7,423 nucleotides of DNA from Sulfidibacterium sp964473895 (GTDB lineage Bacteria > Bacteroidota > Bacteroidia > Bacteroidales > F082): positions 1 through 7,423 of the forward strand of contig CAYYRE010000149.1 in assembly GCA_964473895.1 (NCBI GenBank), written 5' to 3'. Under the pieces are notes generated by a model, which saw nothing but the letters and a program-made list of their open reading frames with translations, made no database searches and was not told the origin of the DNA. Shown piece by piece: positions 1 through 6,257 of the stretch. How positions within the stretch are numbered: position 1 is the first letter of the stretch; each line of letters opens with the position of its first letter. Both the position numbers and the translations under genes were made by a program.

Positions 1-95
1 GCAGGCCACGGCGACCAACGGAAGCCCGTGGAAAGCCGTTGCGAAACAGCGTTTTTCGGGCAGGGGACTACAGCGGACAGCACGCCCGGGCGCCC
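1..95 (-). repeat. GC-rich dispersed repeat, left copy (partial)
   Basis: GC-rich block that stops sharply at about 95, where the sequence becomes A/T-rich. Read on the minus strand it starts GGGCG and then carries GTGCT, CGCT, TAGTCC, CGGCT and GGGCTTCC in the same order as the block starting at 5899 on the plus strand, so the two are probably diverged members of one family. It contains the palindrome CGCCCGGGCG (83-92) and an inverted repeat CAACGG (16-21) / CCGTTG (36-41). Open frames across it look like chance products of the base composition. It runs off the left edge, so its full length is unknown. Dispersed GC-rich intergenic elements of this look are common in Bacteroidota; the family assignment is inference. 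Confidence 0.55.
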
Positions 96-126
96 TTACA
101 AAGTTTACTTTTCTTCTACCTCCTAT

Positions 127-162
127 TTTGTCTGAATACGTTTCGGAAAATTATTAATTTAG
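127..162 (+). promoter_or_regulatory. weak candidate promoter of ftsX-comF
   Basis: TAATTTAG at 155-162 matches the Bacteroidota -7 consensus TAnnTTTG with one mismatch and lies just upstream of the ftsX ATG at 172. The best TTTG upstream is at 127-130, giving a 24-nt spacer, longer than the usual 19-21 nt. The -7 half resembles the one proposed at 2506-2513 (both followed by CAC). The ftsX transcript would have an almost absent 5' untranslated region, so the call is tentative. Confidence 0.25.
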
Positions 163-171
163 CACGGTCGT

Positions 172-1056
172 ATGGCGATAAAAGAAGAACAATATTACAA
201 AAAGCGGGTGAACACGGCCTACTTTACTTCGCTCATCAGCATTACGCTGGTGTTGTTTACGTTGGGGTTTCTCGGCCTTTTGATCATTCACGCCAAAACC
301 CTTTCCAATTACATCAAAGAGAACATAGGGTTCGAAATCATTATAAAACCGGGCGTCAGGGAAGCCGAAGTGCTGCGTTTGCAAAAACAATTGGACACAA
401 AACCTTACGTGAAAACAACCGAATATATTACCAAACAGGAAGCGCTGAACCGGTTGAAACAAAGCCTTGGTGAAAATTTTGTTAATTTTTTCGGAAAAGG
501 GGACAACCCGTTGTTGCCTTCTATCGATGTGCGTTTTCATGCCGCCTGGGCCAACAACGACAGCATCACGAAGATTGAACGACAGCTTTTGAAAAAGCCT
601 TTGATCAAAGAGGTTTATTATCAGAAATCGCTGGTGCAGGAAATTGACAAAAACATGAACAAAATTTCGCTGGTATTGTTGCTGCTCAGTGCCGTTTTGC
701 TGGTGATTGCCATTGCCTTGATGAACAACAGTATCCGGTTGACCATTTATTCCAAGCGGTTTGTCATAAATAGTATGCAGTTGGTGGGGGCCACCCGGGG
801 GTTTATCCGCAGGCCGTTTGTTTGGAAAGGTATGTTGCAGGGGTTTTACAGTGCCCTGATCGCCATTGCCCTGTTGACAGCCGTTTTGGCGGTGGCCCGC
901 GAAAACCTTCCCGAGTTGGCGGCAGTGGAAAATCCGCTCATGATCGGAGGGGTTTATCTTTTTGTGATTATTTTGGGGATGGCTGTTACCGGCTGGTCCA
1001 CTTATTTTGCCGTGAACCGCTACCTTGACATGAACAAACACAAACTATACTTTTAG
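172..1056 (+). CDS. ftsX: FtsX-family permease (cell-division ABC transporter-like membrane protein)
   Basis: A 294-residue FtsX-type membrane protein. In the known family FtsX pairs with the ATPase FtsE at the division site and transmits a signal across the inner membrane to cell-wall hydrolases. Visible here: a short basic cytoplasmic N-terminus, TM1 at about residues 19-42, an extracytoplasmic domain at about 43-163, then three C-terminal TM segments (about 165-186, 219-243, 257-282). This is the 4-TM FtsX topology. The conserved stretch after TM2 (NSIRLTIYSKRF, then MQLVGAT) is characteristic of FtsX. The ATG at 172 is the first in frame and precedes the N-terminal cytoplasmic segment; there is no clear Shine-Dalgarno, as usual in Bacteroidota. 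No ftsE is in the window. comF starts 24 nt after the stop, so the two may be co-transcribed. Family identity is strong; partners are inferred. Confidence 0.93.
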   Translation: MAIKEEQYYKKRVNTAYFTSLISITLVLFTLGFLGLLIIHAKTLSNYIKENIGFEIIIKPGVREAEVLRLQKQLDTKPYVKTTEYITKQEALNRLKQSLGENFVNFFGKGDNPLLPSIDVRFHAAWANNDSITKIERQLLKKPLIKEVYYQKSLVQEIDKNMNKISLVLLLLSAVLLVIAIALMNNSIRLTIYSKRFVINSMQLVGATRGFIRRPFVWKGMLQGFYSALIAIALLTAVLAVARENLPELAAVENPLMIGGVYLFVIILGMAVTGWSTYFAVNRYLDMNKHKLYF

Positions 1057-1080
1057 CGCAGTTTTGTTTTTGAATCCGTT

Positions 1081-1785
1081 ATGTTTTCTTTTCTGGACAC
1101 CGGTTTTTCGTATCTGACCGGATTGTTTTTTCCGGAAAGGTGTGCTGTGTGCGGTCAAACGTTGCAAAGGCAGGAAGAGGTTTTGTGTACGGCCTGTTAT
1201 TACAAACTTCCGGTTACCGGGTTTCATCAGATGGCCGAAAATCCGGTATCTGACATATTTCAGGGGCGGTTGCCGGTTGTTTCGGCCACTTCTTTTTTGT
1301 TTTTCAGCAAAGGCGGTGCCACGCAGCAGTTGGTTCATCAGTTGAAATACAAAGGAAAGAAAGCTGTCGGACTTTATCTCGGACGGTTGTTGGGCAATCA
1401 GCTCAACGAAACCCCTTTTTTCAGGGAAGCCGATTTTATTGTGCCGGTGCCGTTGCATCCCAAAAAAGAACATGTCCGGGGGTATAACCAAAGTCTTTTA
1501 ATTGCCGAAGGGATGGCCATGCGTTTGCCCGCAAGGGTGATGAAAGATGTGCTTTTCCGGAAGGTGCATTCGGCCACGCAAACCAAAAAATCGCGTTACG
1601 AACGCTGGGAGAATGTCAAAGATATTTTTGAAGTGCGAAAAAGCGACCGGCTTAAGGGAAAGCGGATAATTTTGGTGGATGATGTCATCACCACCGGTGC
1701 CACCCTCGAAGCGTGCGGCAAAACATTATTGCAAATTCCCGGGGTTTCGCTTTGTATTGCCTCGTTGGCTTATGCCCAAGGATAG
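1081..1785 (+). CDS. comF: ComF family protein (zinc-finger phosphoribosyltransferase-like)
   Basis: A 234-residue protein of the usual ComF/ComFC length. The N-terminus has a four-cysteine zinc-binding pattern (C21, C24, C36, C39). The C-terminal half is a type I phosphoribosyltransferase fold with the PRPP-binding loop VDDVITTGAT at residues 199-208 and the preceding family block VPVPLHPKK...RGYNQS. Family members are cytoplasmic and act in natural transformation, where ComFC helps take in single-stranded DNA together with the helicase ComFA; many bacteria outside the classic competent species also keep one, with unproven roles. It sits 24 nt after ftsX with no visible terminator between, suggesting read-through from the ftsX promoter. 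Its stop codon is 3 nt from the end of the convergent gene. The family call is secure; a role in DNA uptake in this organism is inference. Confidence 0.93.
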   Translation: MFSFLDTGFSYLTGLFFPERCAVCGQTLQRQEEVLCTACYYKLPVTGFHQMAENPVSDIFQGRLPVVSATSFLFFSKGGATQQLVHQLKYKGKKAVGLYLGRLLGNQLNETPFFREADFIVPVPLHPKKEHVRGYNQSLLIAEGMAMRLPARVMKDVLFRKVHSATQTKKSRYERWENVKDIFEVRKSDRLKGKRIILVDDVITTGATLEACGKTLLQIPGVSLCIASLAYAQG

Positions 1786-1788
1786 TTT

Positions 1789-2466
1789 TTATTGCCGGAG
1801 CTTGTCTTGCATGTAATCCAAGCGGGTGGGGATGGTGTCCTGCGGGCGTCCCAATTTGATCATTCTGCGGTTATACATTTTGCGGATGTGGATGAGCCGT
1901 CGTTGGATAACCGCTTTTTGGTTCAGCAAATTGTACAATGTTTGTATCGGGCTGAAAAGATAAATATGCCCTTCGCGTTCTTTGTACAGCAGCGGGCGTT
2001 TTTTCAGATCGTTCGTAATGTCGTAGCTGCTTTCGGCCGGCGTCATATGAATCAACATTTGTTTAAACGTATGGTAATCCCAATAAGCATGAATGATAAC
2101 TTCGTGGATGAGAATGGTATCCAATGCCATATGAAAAACAACGGGTTGTGGCTGTTGCAGCAGACTATCGGTTACCGGAATGATTTTGGTAATGTATCCC
2201 AAAGCATAAAGCATAATGGAATCGTTCCGGCTTACCGTAATAAAAAAGCGTCCGGTGGTGTCGCTGAAACTGCCAAAATAAGTATCGCGACTAAAAATCT
2301 GGGCATCGGCGATGGGGCCTGCCGAATCGCTGCTCATCAGGATACCGTGAATCCCCACGATACTGTCGTTTTGCGTTTGTGCCTGCGTGGCATAGGGTTT
2401 AAAAAAAACCGTTAAAAGCAGGAAAAAAAACGTAAAATAATAGCCCCTGTTTTCTGTTTTTGTCAA
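1789..2466 (-). CDS. secreted carboxypeptidase-regulatory-like domain protein
   Basis: 225 residues with an apparent signal peptide (basic start, hydrophobic core at about residues 9-22, likely cleavage after TQA at residue 29). Residues of about 35-115 resemble the carboxypeptidase-regulatory-like (CarboxypepD_reg) beta-sandwich found in many Bacteroidota envelope proteins: a VxGxHGxL-like first strand, then GSFSDTTGRFFITV and a LGY strand. The remaining 110 residues are basic and match no domain I recognise. There is no TonB plug or barrel, so it is not a TonB-dependent receptor. The start is a TTG codon (2466-2464): no ATG gives the signal peptide, and the next Met (residue 44) would remove it. 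It is convergent with comF and divergent from the Omp85-like gene. Likely periplasmic or surface-exposed; specific function unknown. Confidence 0.75.
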   Translation of the reverse strand: MTKTENRGYYFTFFFLLLTVFFKPYATQAQTQNDSIVGIHGILMSSDSAGPIADAQIFSRDTYFGSFSDTTGRFFITVSRNDSIMLYALGYITKIIPVTDSLLQQPQPVVFHMALDTILIHEVIIHAYWDYHTFKQMLIHMTPAESSYDITNDLKKRPLLYKEREGHIYLFSPIQTLYNLLNQKAVIQRRLIHIRKMYNRRMIKLGRPQDTIPTRLDYMQDKLRQ

Positions 2467-2483
2467 AATTCTCGTTAAAAGGT

Positions 2484-2513
2484 TTTGAAATACGAAGATA
2501 TAATTTAAATTAG
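2484..2513 (+). promoter_or_regulatory. candidate promoter of the Omp85-like gene
   Basis: TTTG at 2484-2487, an 18-nt spacer, then TAAATTAG at 2506-2513. This fits the Bacteroidota sigma-factor pattern TTTG-N19..21-TAnnTTTG with one mismatch in the -7 box. It lies in the divergent region between the minus-strand gene ending its 5' side at 2466 and the ATG at 2621, and would leave a leader of about 100 nt containing the hairpin at 2527-2573. Confidence 0.45.
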
Positions 2514-2526
2514 CACCTTGATAAGT

Positions 2527-2573
2527 ACGAACCGTTTCATTTCATAATATTTCTTAAATGGAAAAGGGTTCGT
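2527..2573 (+). other. imperfect hairpin in the leader of the Omp85-like gene
   Basis: ACGAACC (2527-2533) pairs with GGTTCGT (2567-2573). After one G/G mismatch the stem continues TTT/AAA (2535-2537 with 2563-2565), then CATTT (2538-2542) pairs with AAATG (2556-2560), leaving two unpaired bases on the right arm. The loop is about 13 nt. It is followed by A-rich sequence rather than a T-run, so it is not an obvious terminator on the plus strand. It could shape the leader RNA or be a regulator site; function unknown. Confidence 0.4.
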
Positions 2574-2620
2574 TAAAAAATGAACCGTATTAAAATGAAG
2601 TATTCATTAAAAATTTCGTC

Positions 2621-4006
2621 ATGAAAAAATTTACTCTCAGGAGTTTTCTTGTTTCTTTTTTGGTTTTGGCTTTTGTTTTCAGTGTGACGGCACAACAGGC
2701 CGGAACAAAAAAAAGTGAGAAAGAACATAAAAAAGAAAAAACCGAAAAAAAAGAAAAGGTAAAAAAGGGGTGGAACCTTGGGGCTTTGCCTGTGGTTTCG
2801 TTCGACAGCGACCTGGGATTCCAGTTCGGGGCGCTGATGAATCTTTACGATTACGGCGATGGCAGCACCTATCCCAATTATGTACAGTCGTTGTATGCCG
2901 AAGCCAGTTATTTTACCAAAGGAAGCGGTATTTTCAGGGTAAATTACGATACCCGGAAATGGATTAAAGGGATCCGGGTTTTTGCCGATCTGAGTTACAT
3001 GCCCGATCAAATTTATGCTTTTTACGGATTTAACGGATATGATGCCGTTTACCATCCTACGTGGATTGACCAGGACAAATCCGATTATGTAACCCGTGTA
3101 TTTTACCGGTACCGGAGAAAATTCTTTCGCGCCAAAGTAGATTTCCGTGGCGATTTTGCCAATAATAAGTTGCACTGGGTAGCCGGGCTCGGATTTTACA
3201 GCATCAATGTGGCACCGGTTAACTTGAGTAAGCTCAACAAAGGAAAAGACCCGGCGGATATCCTTCCCGATACGGCCGGACTGTACGAAAAATACATCGA
3301 CTGGGGAATTATTCCGCAAAACCAAAAGGATGGAGGAGCATTTACCGTTTTTAAAGCAGCTTTTGAATATGACAGCCGCGACAACGAAGCCAATCCCAAC
3401 AAAGGGATTTGGTTTGAAACGGTTTTGGTTGGTGCTCCGAAATTCACTTCCAACATGGCTTCGGGATTTTTAAAACTGTCCATTACGCAACGCCAATATA
3501 TCACCTTGGCTAAAAACACCCTCTTTTTTGATTACCGTCTCGGTGCCCAGTTTACCCTGGCCGGCACCAGCCCGTTTTATGTATCGCCGCTTTTCTTTTA
3601 TGCCCACTCCCCGAAGGCCTATAACGAAGTGCTGGGTGGCAGCGGGAGTCTCAGGGGTGTACTCCGCAACCGGGTAATCGGCAATGGCATCGCTTTCGGA
3701 AACTTTGAGTTGCGCTGGAAGTTTGTCAAGTTCATGCTGGCCAACCAGAATTTTTACCTTGGGGTGAACATGTTCTTTGATACCGGTATGGTGATTCAAA
3801 AAACCGATGTGAACACAGCCAATGTGCCGGCCAACCAGTTAAGCGAATATTTTAAAACAGGAGCCGAAAAACTGCACAGCAGTGCCGGTCTCGGGCTGAA
3901 AATCGCCATGAACGAAAACTTCATCGTTTCGGTGGATTACGGAAAAGCCTTTAATGCCCAGGATGGCAACAGAGGGCTGTACATTGGCCTAGGCTATTTG
4001 TTCTAA
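2621..4006 (+). CDS. BamA/TamA (Omp85) family outer-membrane beta-barrel protein lacking POTRA domains
   Basis: 461 residues. A signal peptide (MKKF start, hydrophobic core, cleavage near VTA at residues 22-24) is followed by a highly charged Lys/Glu linker (about 28-50) and then a beta-barrel to the last residue. Barrel features: alternating aromatic strands, the Omp85-type block EYDSRDNEANPNKG (D251-S252-R253-D254) typical of a strand near the barrel's end, GGSGSLRGV (339-347) as the probable counterpart of the VRGF/Y loop-6 motif, and a terminal GYLF with C-terminal Phe, the usual beta-signal. The linker goes directly from signal peptide to barrel, leaving no room for POTRA repeats, so it is unlikely to be the essential BamA itself. 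Such short Omp85-like barrels are common in Bacteroidota, mostly of unknown substrate. The ATG at 2621 gives the clean signal peptide. A single-gene unit with its own candidate promoter is likely. Confidence 0.85.
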   Translation: MKKFTLRSFLVSFLVLAFVFSVTAQQAGTKKSEKEHKKEKTEKKEKVKKGWNLGALPVVSFDSDLGFQFGALMNLYDYGDGSTYPNYVQSLYAEASYFTKGSGIFRVNYDTRKWIKGIRVFADLSYMPDQIYAFYGFNGYDAVYHPTWIDQDKSDYVTRVFYRYRRKFFRAKVDFRGDFANNKLHWVAGLGFYSINVAPVNLSKLNKGKDPADILPDTAGLYEKYIDWGIIPQNQKDGGAFTVFKAAFEYDSRDNEANPNKGIWFETVLVGAPKFTSNMASGFLKLSITQRQYITLAKNTLFFDYRLGAQFTLAGTSPFYVSPLFFYAHSPKAYNEVLGGSGSLRGVLRNRVIGNGIAFGNFELRWKFVKFMLANQNFYLGVNMFFDTGMVIQKTDVNTANVPANQLSEYFKTGAEKLHSSAGLGLKIAMNENFIVSVDYGKAFNAQDGNRGLYIGLGYLF

Positions 4007-4031
4007 GTCGGTTTAACGCTTTCCGGATGTA

Positions 4032-4049
4032 CCGTGAATTTATTCACGG
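4032..4049. repeat. perfect 8-bp palindromic hairpin, REP-like
   Basis: CCGTGAAT (4032-4039) and ATTCACGG (4042-4049) form a perfect 8-bp stem with a 2-nt loop, or 7 bp with a 4-nt loop. It lies 26 nt after the stop of the Omp85-like gene. No T-run follows, so a classical terminator is not supported. The compact palindrome in intergenic DNA resembles REP-type elements; no REP-associated transposase gene is in the window. Confidence 0.5.
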
Positions 4050-4061
4050 GTAAAAGTTGCA

Positions 4062-4082
4062 CCGTCCGCCTTAGGCGGACGG
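4062..4082. repeat. perfect 9-bp GC-rich hairpin
   Basis: CCGTCCGCC (4062-4070) and GGCGGACGG (4074-4082) pair perfectly around a TTA loop. It is 12 nt beyond the previous hairpin and is the most stable short stem between these genes. No T-run follows. It could block RNA decay or transcription at the 3' end of the Omp85-like gene, or simply be a dispersed palindrome. Confidence 0.55.
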
Positions 4083-4104
4083 GTTGGATGTCATTTCCCA
4101 AATG

Positions 4105-4159
4105 TTGGCTCTTCCGGATTTGTGCAGTAGGCATTCCAATGGAGCCATCCGGAAGCCAA
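4105..4159. repeat. long imperfect hairpin with nested stem
   Basis: TTGGCTCTTCCGGAT (4105-4119) pairs with ATCCGGAAGCCAA (4147-4159), with a 2-nt bulge. The 27-nt loop itself holds GGC...TCC/GGA...GCC (4131-4146 region), a small nested stem. TTCCGGAT occurs here at 4112-4119, as its reverse complement at 4147-4154, and again directly at 4021-4028. Two overlapping small open frames on opposite strands cross the area; neither resembles a protein I know. Possible structured RNA or repeat element; function unknown. Confidence 0.45.
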
Positions 4160-4242
4160 AAAGGGCAAGGATTTTCCATCCGAACTGAAATCATAGCCCA
4201 CACTCTCCGTCACAAAATATCCTCCCGTTGTACAACACCATG

Positions 4243-4272
4243 TTTCGTACAGATGATTTTGTTATAAATTTG
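4243..4272 (+). promoter_or_regulatory. candidate promoter of lipA-lipB
   Basis: TAAATTTG at 4265-4272 is a perfect match to the Bacteroidota -7 element TAnnTTTG. Eighteen nt upstream is TTTC (4243-4246), a one-mismatch -33 box. The -7 box lies 18 nt before the lipA ATG, so the transcript would have a leader of only about 10 nt. Everything from this point to the lipB stop is compatible with one transcript. Confidence 0.5.
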
Positions 4273-4290
4273 CGGCTTTAATAGATACAC

Positions 4291-5163
4291 ATGAAATCAT
4301 CAAACACCGTATTGCGCAAACCCGACTGGCTCAAAATCAAAGTTCCTTCCGGGAAAGAACACATTTCCGTCAAAGAAATCGTCGCGCAGCACAAACTACA
4401 CACCATTTGTACCAGCGGGCATTGTCCCAACATGCACGAATGCTGGGGGCGCGGAACCGCTACCCTAATGATTCTCGGCGACATTTGCACCCGCTCGTGT
4501 AAGTTCTGCAATGTAAAAACCGGACGTCCCCTGCCGGCCGACTGGCAGGAGCCGCAGCGCGTGGCCCAATCCGTTAAACTTATGAAACTCAAACACGTGG
4601 TACTGACTTCCGTTGACCGCGATGATTTGGACGATGGAGGTGCCGGTATCTGGGCGCTCACCATCCGTAAAATCAAGGAGTTAAACCCTCAAACAACCAT
4701 CGAAACCCTCATCCCCGATTTCGATGGAAAAGAAGCGTTGATACAACAGGTGATCGATGCCGGCCCGGAAGTCATTTCTCATAACCTCGAAACGGTCCGC
4801 CGGATTACACCCTGGACGCGCAGCCGGGCCAAATACGACCGCAGCTTAAAAGTGTTGCAATACATTGCCCGTTCCGGAGTAGTAGCCAAATCAGGCATTA
4901 TGGTGGGATTGGGCGAAACCCCCGATGAAGTCTTCCAACTCATGGACGACCTGCTCGATGTGGGTGTTTCCGTACTGACCATTGGGCAATATTTGCAGCC
5001 CACCAAAAAACATTTACCCGTACACGAATACGTGTCGCCGGCACAATTTAAAGAATACGAAAAAGCCGGGCTGGAAAAAGGTTTCCGTTTTGTAGAAAGC
5101 AGTCCGTTGGTACGCTCTTCCTACCATGCCGAAAAACATGTGCCTGACCAAAAAAAATCCTGA
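4291..5163 (+). CDS. lipA: lipoyl synthase
   Basis: 290 residues, the family's normal length. LipA is a radical-SAM enzyme that inserts two sulfur atoms at C6 and C8 of a protein-bound octanoyl group to make the lipoyl cofactor of 2-oxoacid dehydrogenases and the glycine cleavage system. Both iron-sulfur motifs are intact: the auxiliary cluster CX4CX5C (C40, C45, C51) and the radical-SAM CX3CX2C (C66, C70, C73). The RSSY motif near the C-terminus (275-278) supplies the serine ligand of the auxiliary cluster. The ATG at 4291 gives a typical short N-terminal extension ahead of KPDWLK. The lipB start follows the TGA by a single nucleotide, indicating a two-gene operon for the complete de novo lipoylation route. 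Nothing looks damaged. Confidence 0.98.
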   Translation: MKSSNTVLRKPDWLKIKVPSGKEHISVKEIVAQHKLHTICTSGHCPNMHECWGRGTATLMILGDICTRSCKFCNVKTGRPLPADWQEPQRVAQSVKLMKLKHVVLTSVDRDDLDDGGAGIWALTIRKIKELNPQTTIETLIPDFDGKEALIQQVIDAGPEVISHNLETVRRITPWTRSRAKYDRSLKVLQYIARSGVVAKSGIMVGLGETPDEVFQLMDDLLDVGVSVLTIGQYLQPTKKHLPVHEYVSPAQFKEYEKAGLEKGFRFVESSPLVRSSYHAEKHVPDQKKS

Positions 5164-5164
5164 A

Positions 5165-5854
5165 ATGGGAATAAATAAAATCATCACCGTGTTGGATTTG
5201 GGGCTGATCGATTATGCCGAAGCCTGGGAGTATCAAAAACAACTTTTCGATAAAACCCTCGAAGCCAAAAGCAAAGGGGAAGAAACCGGTAATTTCCTGC
5301 TGTTTTGCGAACATCCCCCTGTTTATACCCTCGGTAAAAGCGGCGATCGCGAAAATCTCCTTGTCAGTGAACAGTGGCTTAGCGACCACGGCGTCTCTTT
5401 TTATCACACCGACCGCGGTGGCGACATCACCTATCACGGCCCGGGACAACTGGTCGGTTACCCCATTTTCGATCTCGATAATTTTGAACTTTCTGTCAAA
5501 GAGTTTGTTTTCGACATCGAAACGGTGCTTATTCGCACCTTAAAACGCTACGGACTGCACGGCGCCCGCCTCGAACGTGCCACCGGTGTCTGGATTGATG
5601 CCGGCTTAAAAGGCAAAGAACGCAAAATGGCCGCCATAGGCATGCGCATCCACCAAAAAGTCAGCATGCACGGATTCGCCCTCAACGTCAACACCGACCT
5701 GAAATATTTCGATTATATCAACCCCTGCGGCTTTCATGACCGCGGCACCACCTCCCTGCAAAAAGAACTGAACCGTCCGGTGGACATGGCAGCCGTAAAA
5801 GAAGCGGTCATCAAAGAATTTGAAATTATTTTTGAAGCCCAAATAAAATCCTGA
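5165..5854 (+). CDS. lipB: octanoyltransferase (lipoyl(octanoyl) transferase)
   Basis: 229 residues. LipB moves the octanoyl group from octanoyl-acyl carrier protein to a lysine of the target lipoyl domain, giving LipA its substrate. Visible motifs: HPPVYTLGKSG, the signature RGGDITYHGPGQLVGYP (84-100), the catalytic lysine K154 in KMAAIGMR, and the catalytic cysteine C188 in NPCG; their 34-residue spacing agrees with known LipB enzymes. The chosen ATG at 5165 lies one nucleotide after the lipA stop and starts close to the conserved DLG...DYAEAW block. An in-frame upstream ATG at 5126 would overlap lipA by 38 nt and add 13 unconserved residues, so it is less likely. A GC-rich repeat begins 44 nt after the stop. 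Confidence 0.97.
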   Translation: MGINKIITVLDLGLIDYAEAWEYQKQLFDKTLEAKSKGEETGNFLLFCEHPPVYTLGKSGDRENLLVSEQWLSDHGVSFYHTDRGGDITYHGPGQLVGYPIFDLDNFELSVKEFVFDIETVLIRTLKRYGLHGARLERATGVWIDAGLKGKERKMAAIGMRIHQKVSMHGFALNVNTDLKYFDYINPCGFHDRGTTSLQKELNRPVDMAAVKEAVIKEFEIIFEAQIKS

Positions 5855-5898
5855 TCCGGTTTCTGTTTTTCGAAGAAAAAAGAGGCGGATAATTTTTT

Positions 5899-6125
5899 GG
5901 GCGGCCTGGCATCCCTCCCCGCGGGGCCGGCGCCGCCAGTCAGGTGCTTCGCTATAGTCCTCGTTCCGCTGCGGTGTCGGCTAAGCATTTCCGGGGGCTT
6001 CCTCACGTCAGCCCCGTCTCTGCAAGCCTCCATTCCGCAGCGGTCCTGCGGGCTGCCGCTACGCCCCTTGCCGCAAACCGGTGTGCTTTTCCCGTCACCC
6101 ACACTTTCGACCGGTACCGGTGTCC
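5899..6125 (+). repeat. GC-rich dispersed repeat island, right copy
   Basis: A GC-rich island in otherwise A/T-rich flanks, filling much of the 421-nt gap between lipB and the recombinase. It begins GGGCG and carries GTGCTTCGCTATAGTCC (5944-5960), CGGCT (5978) and GGGCTTCC (5995-6002), the order also seen on the minus strand at 1-95. Internal symmetry is dense: GGCGGC (5900-5905) pairs with GCCGCC (5932-5937) around CCCCGCGGGG (5917-5926); CCGCTGCGG (5966-5974) is the reverse complement of CCGCAGCGG (6035-6043); CCGGTACCGG lies at 6111-6120; ACCGGTGT occurs directly at 6077 and 6116. Long open frames cross it, but their Pro/Arg/Ser-rich translations resemble no protein. The right boundary is approximate. 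Confidence 0.55.
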
Positions 6126-6226
6126 ACGTCGGCACAATCCAACACAAAATATTTGTTGCTTCTCTTCGTCAAAGCAGGCAGAAGATTTCGTTTCGGTCGC
6201 CTTCTTTGGTTCGTTTCTTTCTTTTT
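6126..6226. other. gene-free pyrimidine-rich spacer before the recombinase
   Basis: Between the GC-rich island and the recombinase promoter the plus strand becomes pyrimidine-rich, with repeated TTCG/TTTC runs and a long T tract near 6221-6229. I see no gene, tRNA or clear hairpin here. It may be the tail of the dispersed repeat, since abrupt GC island followed by pyrimidine tract looks like one unit, but only one copy is visible in the window. Confidence 0.3.
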
Positions 6227-6257
6227 TTTGATTTTTCAGTAAAATCCTTTATTTTTA
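6227..6257 (+). promoter_or_regulatory. candidate promoter of the tyrosine recombinase
   Basis: TTTG at 6227-6230, a 19-nt spacer, and TATTTTTA at 6250-6257 (one mismatch to TAnnTTTG). Both spacing and position suit a Bacteroidota housekeeping promoter, with the start codon 18 nt downstream. It would make the recombinase independent of lipA-lipB transcription. Confidence 0.45.

Noticed and set aside
39..473. Frame of 144 codons starting in the left repeat
   Set aside because: Overlaps ftsX in another frame and begins in the repeat; no sign of a protein family.
154..1041. Long antisense frame opposite ftsX (295 codons)
   Set aside because: Gln/His/Asn-rich translation typical of a shadow; the plus-strand FtsX has clear topology and motifs.
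2573..3325. Antisense frame of 250 codons opposite the Omp85-like gene
   Set aside because: Shadow of a well-supported gene; Phe-rich stretch mirrors the Lys-coding A-runs of the linker.
4003..4267. Small open frames on both strands between the Omp85-like gene and lipA
   Set aside because: They overlap each other and three hairpins, have no family resemblance, and the minus-strand one runs into the Omp85-like gene's end.
5870..5895. Terminator after lipB (TTTTTC / GAAAAA near 5868-5882)
   Set aside because: Only a weak A/T stem of about 6 bp; the T-run at 5893-5898 is separated from it and leads into the repeat.
1..6125. Composite transposon formed by the two inverted GC-rich repeats
   Set aside because: No transposase lies in either copy, no target duplications can be seen, and the enclosed genes are housekeeping.
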